64,000 nucleotides of DNA from Thalassospira sp. HJ (GTDB lineage: Bacteria; Pseudomonadota; Alphaproteobacteria; Rhodospirillales; Thalassospiraceae): positions 620,001-684,000 of the forward strand of contig NZ_JYII01000010.1 in NCBI RefSeq assembly GCF_000948415.1, given 5' to 3'. A program made the position numbers and the translations under genes. Of the stretch, positions 18,039 to 26,943 are shown one piece after another (positions within the stretch are counted from its first letter, which is position 1; each line of letters opens with the position of its first letter). The notes beneath the pieces were generated by a model, which was not told the origin of the DNA, searched no databases, and saw only the letters and a list, made by a program, of their open reading frames with translations.

Positions 18039-18659
18039 TCAGAGATCACGGTTCATGGTGTAGGTGCCCATGTAGCTTGCCTTATCAAGCACATGGCCTT
18101 CGATGGCGGCAAGGGCATCCGGACCGGTAAAGTTTTCCGGCAGGTCGAGCTTGTCTGTATCCAGCGCATAGACCGTGAAATGATAGTGGTGAATGATTGA
18201 GTCATTCCAGGGCGGGCAAGGGCCATCGTAATCGCCATAGTTGCCACCCATATCCGCATCGCCCGCGAACCAATCAGTATAGGAATTGATGCCGGTTTCA
18301 CCATGCGCCTTCACACCAGCCGGCTTGCCCTTTGGCGTGATGCCGGTTGAACCTGCGCCCTCGGCGAGGCTTGTGGTGGTGGCGGGAATATTGACCAGCA
18401 CCCAGTGATAGAAATCAACACGCGGCAGGCTGGCCGGAACGGTTTTGCCTTCGATATTGACGTCTTCGCCCGAGGACGGGACATCCGGGTCATGGCAGAT
18501 CAGGGTAAATGATTTGGTGCCGGCTGGAACATCGGACCAGCTCAGCGCCGGGCTGATATTGTCGGATGTTTCAAACCGGCCTTCTGCCGGAATTTTGCCA
18601 AATGCGAATTTGATCGGGATCGGCGCGCCGTCATCCCATCCTTCGATGCTCAGTTTCAT
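18039..18659 (-). CDS. YbhB/YbcL-family Raf kinase inhibitor-like (PEBP) protein
   Basis: A 206-residue phosphatidylethanolamine-binding-protein fold. Family marks are ISPALSWSDVPAGTKSFTLICHDPD near the N-terminus (the DPD metal/ligand motif), FYHWVLVNIPA, and GPCPPWNDSIIHHYHFTVYALD. The start at 18659 follows AAAGGGAC; the upstream in-frame ATG would add 24 residues unlike the family. There is no signal peptide, so it is cytoplasmic. The bacterial function is unknown; the fold binds small anionic ligands. Confidence 0.9.
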   Translation of the reverse strand: MKLSIEGWDDGAPIPIKFAFGKIPAEGRFETSDNISPALSWSDVPAGTKSFTLICHDPDVPSSGEDVNIEGKTVPASLPRVDFYHWVLVNIPATTTSLAEGAGSTGITPKGKPAGVKAHGETGINSYTDWFAGDADMGGNYGDYDGPCPPWNDSIIHHYHFTVYALDTDKLDLPENFTGPDALAAIEGHVLDKASYMGTYTMNRDL

Positions 18660-18818
18660 TTTTTGTCCCTTTGTTGAATGTATCGGGCAGTCTTGCCGCC
18701 CGAAAAGTTCAGCAACATACGTGCCAGACATTTGGGCAAGTTTTTCCCTGTTTTCGATATAGATCAGGAAAAAGGCAGCGCAATGTCAAAGGGATGAAAG
18801 CAGCACTGGATCTTGGCA

Positions 18819-18849
18819 TAAAAAAAGCCCCGGCCAAATGACCGGGGCT
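18819..18849 (-). terminator. intrinsic terminator of purB
   Basis: AGCCCCGG 18826-18833 pairs with CCGGGGCT 18842-18849 and is followed on the minus strand by an uninterrupted T-run. Confidence 0.88.
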
Positions 18850-18871
18850 CTTAATTCAAACCGGGACTTGC

Positions 18872-20182
18872 TTAGTCAGCAAAGACGCGGGCAAAGATCG
18901 TGTCGACATGCTTGGTGTGGTAGCCAAGGTCAAACAGAGCTTCGAGCTTGTCCATCGGGATTTTCGCCGTCACATCTTCGTCGGTTTTCAGAAGCGACAG
19001 AAGATCGCCTTCGCGGTTCCATACCTTCATCGCATTGCGCTGAACGATCCGGTACGAATCTTCACGCGAAACACCATGCTGGGTAAGGGTCAGTAGAACA
19101 CGCTGCGAGAAGACCAGGCCGCCCATCTGATTGAGGATCTCGTCCATGCGTTCCGGATAGACGACAAGGTTCTCGACAACGTTGGTCAGACGCATCAGTG
19201 CGAAGTCCAGCGTGACAGTCGCGTCCGGGCCGATGTTACGTTCGACCGAGCTGTGCGAAATGTCACGCTCGTGCCAAAGGGCAACGTTTTCCATCGCCGG
19301 GATCGCCATCGAACGCACCAGACGGGCAAGGCCGGTCAGGTTTTCGGTCAGGACCGGGTTACGCTTGTGCGGCATCGCCGATGAGCCTTTCTGCCCCTTG
19401 GAGAAGAATTCCTCAACTTCGCGAACTTCGGTGCGCTGCAGGTGGCGAATTTCGGTTGCCAGATGCTCGATCGACGATGCAATCACGCCAAGGGCTGCGA
19501 AGTAAGCAGCATGACGGTCGCGCGGGATAACCTGGGTCGAAACCGGTTCCGGTTTCAGGCCAAGCTTGGCGGCAACATGTTCTTCAACGCTCGGATCGAT
19601 GTTGGCGAATGTGCCGACCGCGCCGGAAATCGCGCAGGTCGCGATCTCGTCGCGCGCCACGACAAGACGGTCACGGTTACGTTTGAATTCCGCATAGAAG
19701 GTCGCAAGCTTAAGACCAAAGGTCACCGGCTCTGCGTGGATACCGTGCGAGCGGCCCATGCAGGGGACGTCTTTGGTTTCATAGGCGCGCTTTTTAAGGG
19801 CGGCCAGAAGCTTGTCCATGTCTTCAAGCAGGATGTCGGTTGCCTGGGCAAGCTGCACGTTAAAGCAGGTATCAAGAACGTCGGAACTCGTCATGCCCTG
19901 ATGGACAAAGCGGGCTTCTTCGCCGACCTGTTCAGCCAGCTCGGTCAGAAACGCGATCACATCGTGTTTGACTTCGGCTTCGACGGTGTCGATACGGTCG
20001 ATGCGGTCCTGGGTATAGGGCTTGTCGCCTTTTTCCCAGACAAGCTTGGCGGATTCTGCCGGGATAACACCCAGTTCAGCCAGTTTGTCAGCAGCGTGGG
20101 CTTCGATTTCGAACCAGATACGGAACTTGTTCGCCGGTTCCCAGATAGAGGTCATCTGCGGACGGGAATAACGGGGGATCAT
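18872..20182 (-). CDS. purB: adenylosuccinate lyase
   Basis: PurB cleaves SAICAR to AICAR and adenylosuccinate to AMP. The 436-residue protein carries the fumarase/aspartase-superfamily signature GSSAMPHKRNP, with TSSDVLDT and the catalytic region HGIHAEP also present. ATG 20182 follows GGAGG at ideal spacing; an ATG six codons upstream is less likely. It is separate from the purC-S-Q-L cluster. Upstream of it lies a large palindromic element, then the divergent HD-GYP gene. Confidence 0.97.
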   Translation of the reverse strand: MIPRYSRPQMTSIWEPANKFRIWFEIEAHAADKLAELGVIPAESAKLVWEKGDKPYTQDRIDRIDTVEAEVKHDVIAFLTELAEQVGEEARFVHQGMTSSDVLDTCFNVQLAQATDILLEDMDKLLAALKKRAYETKDVPCMGRSHGIHAEPVTFGLKLATFYAEFKRNRDRLVVARDEIATCAISGAVGTFANIDPSVEEHVAAKLGLKPEPVSTQVIPRDRHAAYFAALGVIASSIEHLATEIRHLQRTEVREVEEFFSKGQKGSSAMPHKRNPVLTENLTGLARLVRSMAIPAMENVALWHERDISHSSVERNIGPDATVTLDFALMRLTNVVENLVVYPERMDEILNQMGGLVFSQRVLLTLTQHGVSREDSYRIVQRNAMKVWNREGDLLSLLKTDEDVTAKIPMDKLEALFDLGYHTKHVDTIFARVFAD

Positions 20183-20370
20183 GCGGTCGCCTCCGGGCAA
20201 TATGGTTGGGTGCCGGAAAAGGATCTCGATGATCGGAATGCGTAATCAATTGCACGATCACGGCGCCGGCACGCTTTCACGGGGTCGGATAGTCCATTCC
20301 GGGCAAATTGGCAACCCTGCAGACGGGTATGGCAGGATTGTGAGGCGATTTTACCGCGCGGAAACTTGTT

Positions 20371-20637
20371 TAGGGGCAGGACAGACCAATTTGATTGGAA
20401 TGGCAGAGTTTATATTTGTGAGATCTAAGGAAAAGCCCGCCGAGCGGGTTGGCATCCCGCGCAAGGGGTTTGACGCGGGAGATCGCAAATATAAACTCTG
20501 TCCTTCGGATCGCTGAGATTTGCACGGACTACTTTGTCGCAAAACCTTGAAAGATGGAAATCTTTCGGTGGTTTCGCTTCGCGTATCCGCACAAATCTCA
20601 GCGACCATTCGAACCAAATTGGTCTGTCCTGACCCTA
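20371..20637. repeat. palindromic element, full copy 3 (inverted relative to copies 1 and 2)
   Basis: Outer arms 20371-20403 and 20605-20637 match at 30 of 33 positions (TAGGG-CAGGACAGACC type). The arm at the left pairs CAGAGTTTATATTTG 20404-20418 perfectly with 20486-20500. The arm at the right pairs 20511-20528 with 20586-20603. The linker appears as GTCCTTCGGATC at 20500-20511, the complement of the linker in the other copies. The element lies between divergent purB and the HD-GYP gene. Confidence 0.92.
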
Positions 20638-20738
20638 ATGTTAGAAAAATAGCAACTTATTAGAAGTATGTAGTGTAAGCAGGCAAAACGTATCTGCGAC
20701 GATGCGATTGATCCGAATGCGAAGTGGACGGAATTTTT

Positions 20739-22499
20739 ATGGCGCGTGAACGCGACGGGGCCAAAAATCACCAGACAGATGTGAAACAGGTCCGTGAGAC
20801 AGACAAGAACTATCTGGCGGAACTGGTGGAACTGGGTATTGCCCTTTCGGCGTCGCAAGGCCGTGAAGAGCTTAACCAGAAAATCCTCATGGCCGCGCGG
20901 AACTTCACCAATGCGGATGGCGGGTCGCTTTATCTCGTCAACCGGGAAGAAAGCGAACTTCATTTCCGTATCATGGTAAATGATACGCTTGATACGTTCT
21001 TTGTTTCTGGTCGCGAAACCGAAAAGCCGTTTCCCCCCTTGCCGCTTTATGATGATCAGGGCCGTCCGAACTATGCCAATATCGCGACCTATGTCGCGCT
21101 GACCGGCAAGGCGATCAATATTGATGATGCCTATAGTGCCGAGGGCTTTGACTTTACCGGCACCCGGGCCTTCGATGCCAAAACCGGCTATCGGTCCAAA
21201 TCCTTCCTGACCGTGCCGCTTAAAAATACCAGCGGTGTAGTGATTGGTGTCTTGCAGCTGATCAATGCGCGCGATGATGCGGGCAATGTCATTTCCTTTG
21301 ATCCGGCGATTGAACCGATCATCAATGCACTTGCCAGTCAGGCTGCCGTCGCGATTGAAAACAGCCGCCTTCTGGTCGCACAGCGCGACCTGATGGAAAG
21401 TTTTGCGCGTGTGCTGGGTCATGCGATTGATGCCAAATCCCCACATACCGCCGGCCATTGTTCGCGTGTGCCGATCTTGGCCCGCATGCTGGCTCAGGCT
21501 GCTGTCGATGACCGACAAGGATCGTTTTCCAATTTCTACCTGACCGACATGGAATGGTACGAGCTTGATCTGTCCGCCTGGCTTCATGATTGCGGCAAGA
21601 TCGTCACGCCCGATCATGTGATGGAAAAGGCCACCAAGCTTGAAACCATCCATAACCGCATCCATGAAGTCCGCACGCGCTTTGAAGTGCTCCGCCGCGA
21701 TGCCGAGATCGAGATGCTCAAACGCAAGCTTGATGGTGAAGACGCTGATCAGTGCGAGGCCGACTTTGCCAATCGCGTGGCAGAGCTTGAAACCCAGTTC
21801 GCCATGGTGGCGGATGCCAATATCGGTGATACGGAACTTGATACCGACACTATCTTTGCCCTGCACGACATCGGGGAGCAGAAATGGACCCGCTATTTCG
21901 ACCGCACTGTCGGCTTGTCCTGGGCAGAGCACAAACGTCTCGATGATGCCGAACTTGCGGAACTCCGGGCACCGGGAACCGAAAGCCTTCTGATGGATCG
22001 CGAAGCCGATATCTATGACGGCTTTAACCGGGGCGAGGTATATAACCTTTCGATCCCGAACGGCACGCTCACGTCGGAAGAACGTCAGGTGATCAATGAC
22101 CATGTCGTCATTACCCAGGATATGCTTGCGCAATTGCCGTATCCCAAGGAGCTGCAACGCATTCCGGCGATTGCCGGCAACCATCACGAAAAGATGGATG
22201 GATCTGGCTATCCGCGTGGTCTGACCAGCGATGATATGGGGATCCTCGAAAAGGTCATGGTGATCGCAGATATCTTCGAGGCCTTAACGGCTGTCGATCG
22301 CCCTTATAAGCGACCTAAGACCCTGTCGGAATGTATCTCGATCCTTGCCGACATGCGTGACAAGGGGCAGATCGACAGCGACCTGTTTGAGCTGTTCCTG
22401 ACCAGTGGCACCTATCAGGAATATGGTCGCAAGCATCTGCGCGAAGATCAGTGCGACGATGTTGATATCGCGCAATTCATTCTTTCTGCGGTTAATTGA
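20739..22499 (+). CDS. GAF and HD-GYP domain protein, probable c-di-GMP phosphodiesterase
   Basis: A 586-residue cytoplasmic protein. Residues about 25-205 form a GAF sensor domain; the rest is an HD-GYP hydrolase, the family that degrades cyclic di-GMP. The metal-binding pair H283-D284 (WLHDCGK) and the HHE-GYP part (H482-H483, then DGSGYP) are intact. However, the two halves are about 200 residues apart instead of the usual 60 or so, because of an inserted charged, largely helical region with READIYDGF near its end. ATG 20739 is chosen; a GTG five codons upstream is possible. Activity is inferred from the intact residues. Confidence 0.9.
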   Translation: MARERDGAKNHQTDVKQVRETDKNYLAELVELGIALSASQGREELNQKILMAARNFTNADGGSLYLVNREESELHFRIMVNDTLDTFFVSGRETEKPFPPLPLYDDQGRPNYANIATYVALTGKAINIDDAYSAEGFDFTGTRAFDAKTGYRSKSFLTVPLKNTSGVVIGVLQLINARDDAGNVISFDPAIEPIINALASQAAVAIENSRLLVAQRDLMESFARVLGHAIDAKSPHTAGHCSRVPILARMLAQAAVDDRQGSFSNFYLTDMEWYELDLSAWLHDCGKIVTPDHVMEKATKLETIHNRIHEVRTRFEVLRRDAEIEMLKRKLDGEDADQCEADFANRVAELETQFAMVADANIGDTELDTDTIFALHDIGEQKWTRYFDRTVGLSWAEHKRLDDAELAELRAPGTESLLMDREADIYDGFNRGEVYNLSIPNGTLTSEERQVINDHVVITQDMLAQLPYPKELQRIPAIAGNHHEKMDGSGYPRGLTSDDMGILEKVMVIADIFEALTAVDRPYKRPKTLSECISILADMRDKGQIDSDLFELFLTSGTYQEYGRKHLREDQCDDVDIAQFILSAVN

Positions 22500-22623
22500 C
22501 GACCGAATGCGCATTCGAACGCCCAAAATCCGGTCTCGAGGTTCGATCCTGTAGAGACGGACGCTTGCGCCACAGGTAAATGAGATTATCTCTGCATCCC
22601 TCAAACCAAGGATGCTTAGCTAT

Positions 22624-23469
22624 ATGAATTTACGTCCCTTTTCCCACCTTCTTCTGAAATCCTCCGCCATAGCCATCACCGTAACCGCCGCCATTTCCGG
22701 GCAGGCGTATGCTCAGACCGCAACGCCCGGTCAAAGAGAAATCATTCGCGAACAGGTCAATCCACAAACCGAGGATGCATTGAAACCTTGGCTTGGCGGC
22801 AATTGGCAGCTCGGCGCCATCGGCCGGGTGAGCAGCAATCCCTATCGCGGGGCGGACAGTGTCGATCCAGGTGCACTGCCGGTTCTGGCCTATGATGCCG
22901 AACGGCTGCATGTCGCTCTCGATGGCATTGACGCCAAAGTCTGGAAGAACGATTTTGCCAGTGTTTCGGTTCTGGGCGGGCTTCGCATGGAGCCGTTTGA
23001 TTCTGATGATTCAAGCTATCTCAACGGGCTTGAAGAACGCGATATGGCGTTTGAGGCCGGTATCGGCGGGTCGCTGCGCCTCTGGCGTGGAGAGTTTCGG
23101 GCGAACTATCTGACCGATCTGAATGACGCTTATGGCGGGCATGAAATCGATGTCGGCTATTACCTGCCGACCAATTATGAAAAGTTCCGCTTTAATGTCG
23201 GCGGTGGCGTAACCTGGCAGAGCGAGGAACTGGTTGATTACAATGTCGGTGTCCGTCGCAATGAAGTGCGTGCTGATCGTGGGTTCTATGCCCCAGATGC
23301 GGCCTTTATCCCGCATCTTGATTTCAGCGTGACCTATCCGGTGACCGAACGGTTTGCCGTGGTCGGGACCAGTGGCGTGCGCTTCCTGCCCGATGAATAT
23401 ACCGAAAGTTCGATTATTGATGAGGACTATGTGCTGAGTGCCGGTCTGGTGCTGGTTTACACCTTCTGA
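22624..23469 (+). CDS. MipA/OmpV-family outer-membrane protein
   Basis: A 281-residue secreted protein: a signal peptide (residues 1-30, ending QAYA), then a beta-barrel-like sequence of alternating residues ending in the aromatic YTF that outer-membrane proteins need for assembly. The MipA/OmpV family includes a scaffold for murein enzymes in E. coli and pore-forming OmpV. An ATG four codons upstream is possible, but AAGG is better placed for 22624. It follows the HD-GYP gene by about 125 bases with no visible terminator. Confidence 0.85.
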   Translation: MNLRPFSHLLLKSSAIAITVTAAISGQAYAQTATPGQREIIREQVNPQTEDALKPWLGGNWQLGAIGRVSSNPYRGADSVDPGALPVLAYDAERLHVALDGIDAKVWKNDFASVSVLGGLRMEPFDSDDSSYLNGLEERDMAFEAGIGGSLRLWRGEFRANYLTDLNDAYGGHEIDVGYYLPTNYEKFRFNVGGGVTWQSEELVDYNVGVRRNEVRADRGFYAPDAAFIPHLDFSVTYPVTERFAVVGTSGVRFLPDEYTESSIIDEDYVLSAGLVLVYTF

Positions 23470-23639
23470 CCCTGAACCGTCTCCCTGTCATCATCTTACC
23501 TCGAACTTGTCGGCAAGCAATCAGGCTTTGCCGACGAGACGGACCGGCATCCCCCACTATTGCAACCAACTGCCGGTCCGTTACCTCTTTGCGCGACTTT
23601 GTTCCTGATCGATGACGGGTATCGGGATAGCAGCCAGTT

Positions 23640-24035
23640 TCACCCTGATACCTTCAGTTGCAGCAAATCCCATTTGTTGCCATAGAGGTCCTCAAACACG
23701 GCGACCATGCCATAGGGCTCATCGCGGGGAGCTTCAAGAAAACGAACCCCTGCATCAACCATGCATTTGTGATCGCGCTCAAAGTCATCTGTGTTCAGGA
23801 AAAAGCCAACCCGACCGCCGGTTTGATTGCCAATCGCGCTGACTTGGTCGTCATTGCCTGCCTTCGCCAGCAAAACACGTGTTTCACGAGCTCCCTTCGG
23901 GGAGACCACCACCCAACGTTTCCCGCAGCCCATGTCGGTATCTTCAATCAACTCAAAGCCGACTTTTTCGGTGTAAAATGCGATGGCTTCGTCATAGTCG
24001 CGCACGACAAGGGCGAACAAACCGATATGGGGCAT
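23640..24035 (-). CDS. VOC-family (glyoxalase/bleomycin-resistance fold) protein
   Basis: A 131-residue single VOC domain pair. The start HIGLFALVVRDYDEAIAFYTEKVGF and the end EDLYGNKWDLLQ are typical of the fold, with H3 and the late acidic residue as possible metal ligands. Substrate and reaction are unknown. It lies 37 bases downstream of radC on the same strand and could share its transcript. Confidence 0.88.
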   Translation of the reverse strand: MPHIGLFALVVRDYDEAIAFYTEKVGFELIEDTDMGCGKRWVVVSPKGARETRVLLAKAGNDDQVSAIGNQTGGRVGFFLNTDDFERDHKCMVDAGVRFLEAPRDEPYGMVAVFEDLYGNKWDLLQLKVSG

Positions 24036-24072
24036 GGCTATCTCGTGGTGGGAAATGGATCAGGGATGGCAG

Positions 24073-24915
24073 CTATATCAGGCCAAGCGTCTTAAATGAA
24101 TTATATCCGGAACGGCTGATGATGATGTGATCATGCACGGTGATGTCCATCGCCTTGGCCGCATCAACGATCTTGCGGGTCATATCGATGTCACCCTTTG
24201 ACGGGGTGGCATCACCGCTTGGATGGTTATGCACCAGAATTAGGGCCGAGGCATGTAGTTCAAGCGCGCGCTTGATGACTTCGCGCGGATAAACCGGCGT
24301 GTGATCGACCGTGCCGCGTTGATGACATTCATCGGCAATCAGCCGGTTCTTGCGATCAAGAAACAGCAGGTGCAGTTCTTCGTTCTTCAGATGTCCGATC
24401 CGGGCCCGGCAATAGTCAATCAGCTGTTCCCAACTGGCGATCACCGGCAGTTCCATGGCGCGTTCACGTGACAGGTGAAGAGCACTGGCCTCTGCGATCT
24501 TGATGGCGGCAATGCCAGCATCCCCAAGGCCCTTGGCGGTTTTAAGGTCTTCGGGGCGGGCGGCCAACACATTGGCGAAACTGCCAAACTGCGCGATCAG
24601 CGATTTCGCGAGCGGTTTGACGTCCCCGCGCGGCATCGCCATGCACAGCATCAGCTCAAGCAATTCGTAATCGGCAAGGGCCGGGGCGCCCCCCTTGATA
24701 AAGCGATCACGCAGCCGTTGGCGGTGGCCGTGATAATGCGGCTTCGCGGATTTGGCTTTTGGGGATTGCGGCGCATCAGGCGTCGGTACGGCGTTTACGC
24801 CGGATGCATGGGCTGTGCGGGCCTGATCGAAAAAGACCCGCGTGCCATCATCTATTTCAGACGCGGTCTGTTGGGCAGGATTGGAAGCAGCTTTGCGATC
24901 TTGTTCTTCGCTCAA
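24073..24915 (-). CDS. radC: RadC-family JAB/MPN metalloprotein
   Basis: A 280-residue member of the RadC (DUF2466) family. The first 60 residues are a poorly conserved polar extension; then come a helix-hairpin-helix-type UPF region (DYELLELMLCMAMPRGDVKPLAK) and the JAMM metal site HNHPSGDATPSKGD near the C-terminus. The start is a TTG preceded by AAGGGGA. Early claims of a DNA-repair role are not well supported, so the function is open. It is one gene downstream of map. Confidence 0.93.
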   Translation of the reverse strand: MSEEQDRKAASNPAQQTASEIDDGTRVFFDQARTAHASGVNAVPTPDAPQSPKAKSAKPHYHGHRQRLRDRFIKGGAPALADYELLELMLCMAMPRGDVKPLAKSLIAQFGSFANVLAARPEDLKTAKGLGDAGIAAIKIAEASALHLSRERAMELPVIASWEQLIDYCRARIGHLKNEELHLLFLDRKNRLIADECHQRGTVDHTPVYPREVIKRALELHASALILVHNHPSGDATPSKGDIDMTRKIVDAAKAMDITVHDHIIISRSGYNSFKTLGLI

Positions 24916-24941
24916 ATCTGCTTCCCCTTGTTGCGTGCCCG

Positions 24942-25748
24942 TTACTCGGCGGCTTTGTCGAGATTATAGGGCGGCTTTTCCAGACCGGCGGGGGATCGGG
25001 TAAACACTTCAAACCCGTCTTCCGTCACGCCGAGCGAATGTTCAAACTGTGCAGACAGTTTGCGGTCTCGCGTCACGGCTGTCCAGCCGTCGGGCAAAAT
25101 TTTACACGCATAGGTTCCCTGATTGATCATCGGCTCAATCGTAAAGATCATGCCCGGTTCCAGAACGATACCTTCGCCCGGTTTGCCGTAATGCAAGACA
25201 TTCGGCGCATCGTGGAACACCTGACCCAGTCCATGACCACAGAAATCACGCACCACAGAGAAACGTTCGCTTTCGGCATAGGACTGAATGGCATGGCCAA
25301 TATCGCCAAGGGTCGCACCCGGCTTAACGGCATTGATGCCACGCCAAAGCGATTCATAAGTCACATCGACAAGACGCTGCGCCATCACCTTTGGCGTGCC
25401 TGCGATATACATGCGCGACGTGTCGCCGTACCAGCCATCAAGAATGACCGTGACATCTATATTCATGATGTCGCCATTGGCCAGTTTCTTGTCACCGGGA
25501 ATGCCGTGGCAGACAACATGGTTGATGGACGTGCAGGTGGATTTCGGAAAACCGCGATAGCCAAGGCAGGCCGAAATTGCATTGTGATCGCGGATATATT
25601 CATCACACAGGCGATCAAGCTCACCGGTGGTGACACCCGGAACCACATGCGGGGTAATCATATCAAGCACTTCTGCTGCCAGCTTGCCAGCGGCGCGCAT
25701 GCCTTCAAATGCTTCGGGGCCGTGAATTTTGACTGTTCCGTTCGCCAC
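24942..25748 (-). CDS. map: methionine aminopeptidase, type I
   Basis: Removes the initiator methionine from nascent proteins. The 268-residue enzyme shows the pita-bread fold's metal ligands: the two aspartates in NIDVTVILDGWYGDTS, the histidine of GHGLG, and the glutamates in TIEP and near QFEH. CHGIPG is also present. The start is a GTG preceded by AAGGAGA. It precedes radC by 26 bases on the same strand. Confidence 0.97.
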   Translation of the reverse strand: MANGTVKIHGPEAFEGMRAAGKLAAEVLDMITPHVVPGVTTGELDRLCDEYIRDHNAISACLGYRGFPKSTCTSINHVVCHGIPGDKKLANGDIMNIDVTVILDGWYGDTSRMYIAGTPKVMAQRLVDVTYESLWRGINAVKPGATLGDIGHAIQSYAESERFSVVRDFCGHGLGQVFHDAPNVLHYGKPGEGIVLEPGMIFTIEPMINQGTYACKILPDGWTAVTRDRKLSAQFEHSLGVTEDGFEVFTRSPAGLEKPPYNLDKAAE

Positions 25749-25858
25749 CCGAAAATCTCCTTAAACTCGGCTAGGTATGTAACTGTTTTATAACCCAATG
25801 ACATAAAGCCACCGGCCAGAATTGGCAAGGATTGGCTGATATGCGCGGGGTTTGATGC

Positions 25859-26572
25859 TTATAGCCCGGTGATCGGAAGCGGGTTTCGAACCGTCACGGC
25901 ACTGGTATCAATCGCGCAGTCATAGGCAATGGCCTCAACCCCGTTGGCACGTGCTGCCTTGAAGCGTTCGCCGTAATGCGGGTCGATGTCGGTCGATAAG
26001 GTAAAGCGGTCACAATCCGTGCGCTGGATCAGATAAAACATCACTGCCCGATGACCTTCGGCGACCATATCGGCCATTTCATCAAGGTGCTTTGCCCCGC
26101 GTGCAGTAACAGCATCGGGGAATTCGGCAAGGCTTGGAACGTCTTCATCGCGTTTGAGATGAACGTTTTTGACCTCGACATAGCAAAGACCACGCGCGGG
26201 ATCAGATAGCAGGATATCGATCCGTGAATTCTTGCCGTATTTGACTTCGCGCTTGAGGTTCTCATAGCCCGCGAGTTCTGGCACCTTGCCGGCCAGAATC
26301 GCTTCCTCGACAATCGCGTTGGGATGGGCGGTGTTGATGCCGATCCAGGCATCCCCGATCTGGCAGAGTTCCCAACTGTATTTCAGTTTGCGTTTCGGAT
26401 TGTCTGATTGCGACAGCCAGACATCAATGCCCGGCTCCTTAAGCCCGATCATGCCGCCCGGATTGGCGCAATGGGCGGTGATCACCTCGCCACTATCAAG
26501 TTCGACATCGGCCAAAAACCGTTTGTAACGCTTGATCAGCTTGCCGTGGATCAGAGGTTGGGGGAGGAGCAT
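25859..26572 (-). CDS. sfsA: SfsA, DNA/RNA nuclease-like protein
   Basis: A 237-residue SfsA protein. Family features are RYKRFLADVEL, the strand HCANPGGMIGL, and the nuclease-type core around IDILLSD and YVEVKNVHL, where D and E-x-K would bind metal. SfsA was named for an effect on sugar fermentation in E. coli, and its real substrate remains debated. It is the next gene upstream of map but separated by about 110 bases. Confidence 0.94.
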   Translation of the reverse strand: MLLPQPLIHGKLIKRYKRFLADVELDSGEVITAHCANPGGMIGLKEPGIDVWLSQSDNPKRKLKYSWELCQIGDAWIGINTAHPNAIVEEAILAGKVPELAGYENLKREVKYGKNSRIDILLSDPARGLCYVEVKNVHLKRDEDVPSLAEFPDAVTARGAKHLDEMADMVAEGHRAVMFYLIQRTDCDRFTLSTDIDPHYGERFKAARANGVEAIAYDCAIDTSAVTVRNPLPITGL

Positions 26573-26604
26573 TTTGGGACCTTAGGCCTTTCGCAAATCT
26601 GTCC

Positions 26605-26619
26605 TGACAGAAACTGTCA
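26605..26619. promoter_or_regulatory. short palindrome in the divergent sfsA/small-protein gap
   Basis: TGACAG and CTGTCA are separated by AAA. The site lies between two divergent genes and could be an operator; no binding protein can be proposed. Confidence 0.3.
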
Positions 26620-26706
26620 TGTGAATAGTCGGGAACGACTGCCAATTTCGCGGCAAACAGGCCATACATCAACCCCTTGAAGTCACAACCCGTTTACGGA
26701 GCCATC

Positions 26707-26925
26707 ATGCGTCAAAGCCTGCGCGAAAAAATCATTGTCGTTTGTGATCGGAAGATCGCGCAAAAGGGGCCGGATGTCGGCCTGTCATTCTATGCGTTTT
26801 TTGCCAATCGCAATGATGACCCTGATACCTTGATGGAGGCGGCAAGTTGGTGGATCAAGACCCACGAACTTGATCACTTTGAAAAGGCGACCAAGATCCG
26901 TGAGATGGTCTCCGCCGGGAAATGA
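26707..26925 (+). CDS. small hypothetical protein (72 residues)
   Basis: A 72-residue soluble protein with no family I recognise. It has an N-terminal stretch REKIIVVCDRKIAQKGPDVGLSFYAFFANRND and a C-terminal charged helix. The ATG at 26707 follows ACGGAG at suitable spacing; an upstream in-frame ATG lacks one. Codon use is like that of the neighbours, which supports a real gene. It converges on a methyltransferase gene whose stop is 19 bases away. Confidence 0.65.
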   Translation: MRQSLREKIIVVCDRKIAQKGPDVGLSFYAFFANRNDDPDTLMEAASWWIKTHELDHFEKATKIREMVSAGK

Positions 26926-26943
26926 TCCGGCCCTTATCGACTG

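Noticed and set aside
20598-22187. A 529-codon open frame on the minus strand
   Set aside because: It is antisense to the HD-GYP gene and shows no domain, and it begins or ends inside the palindromic element.
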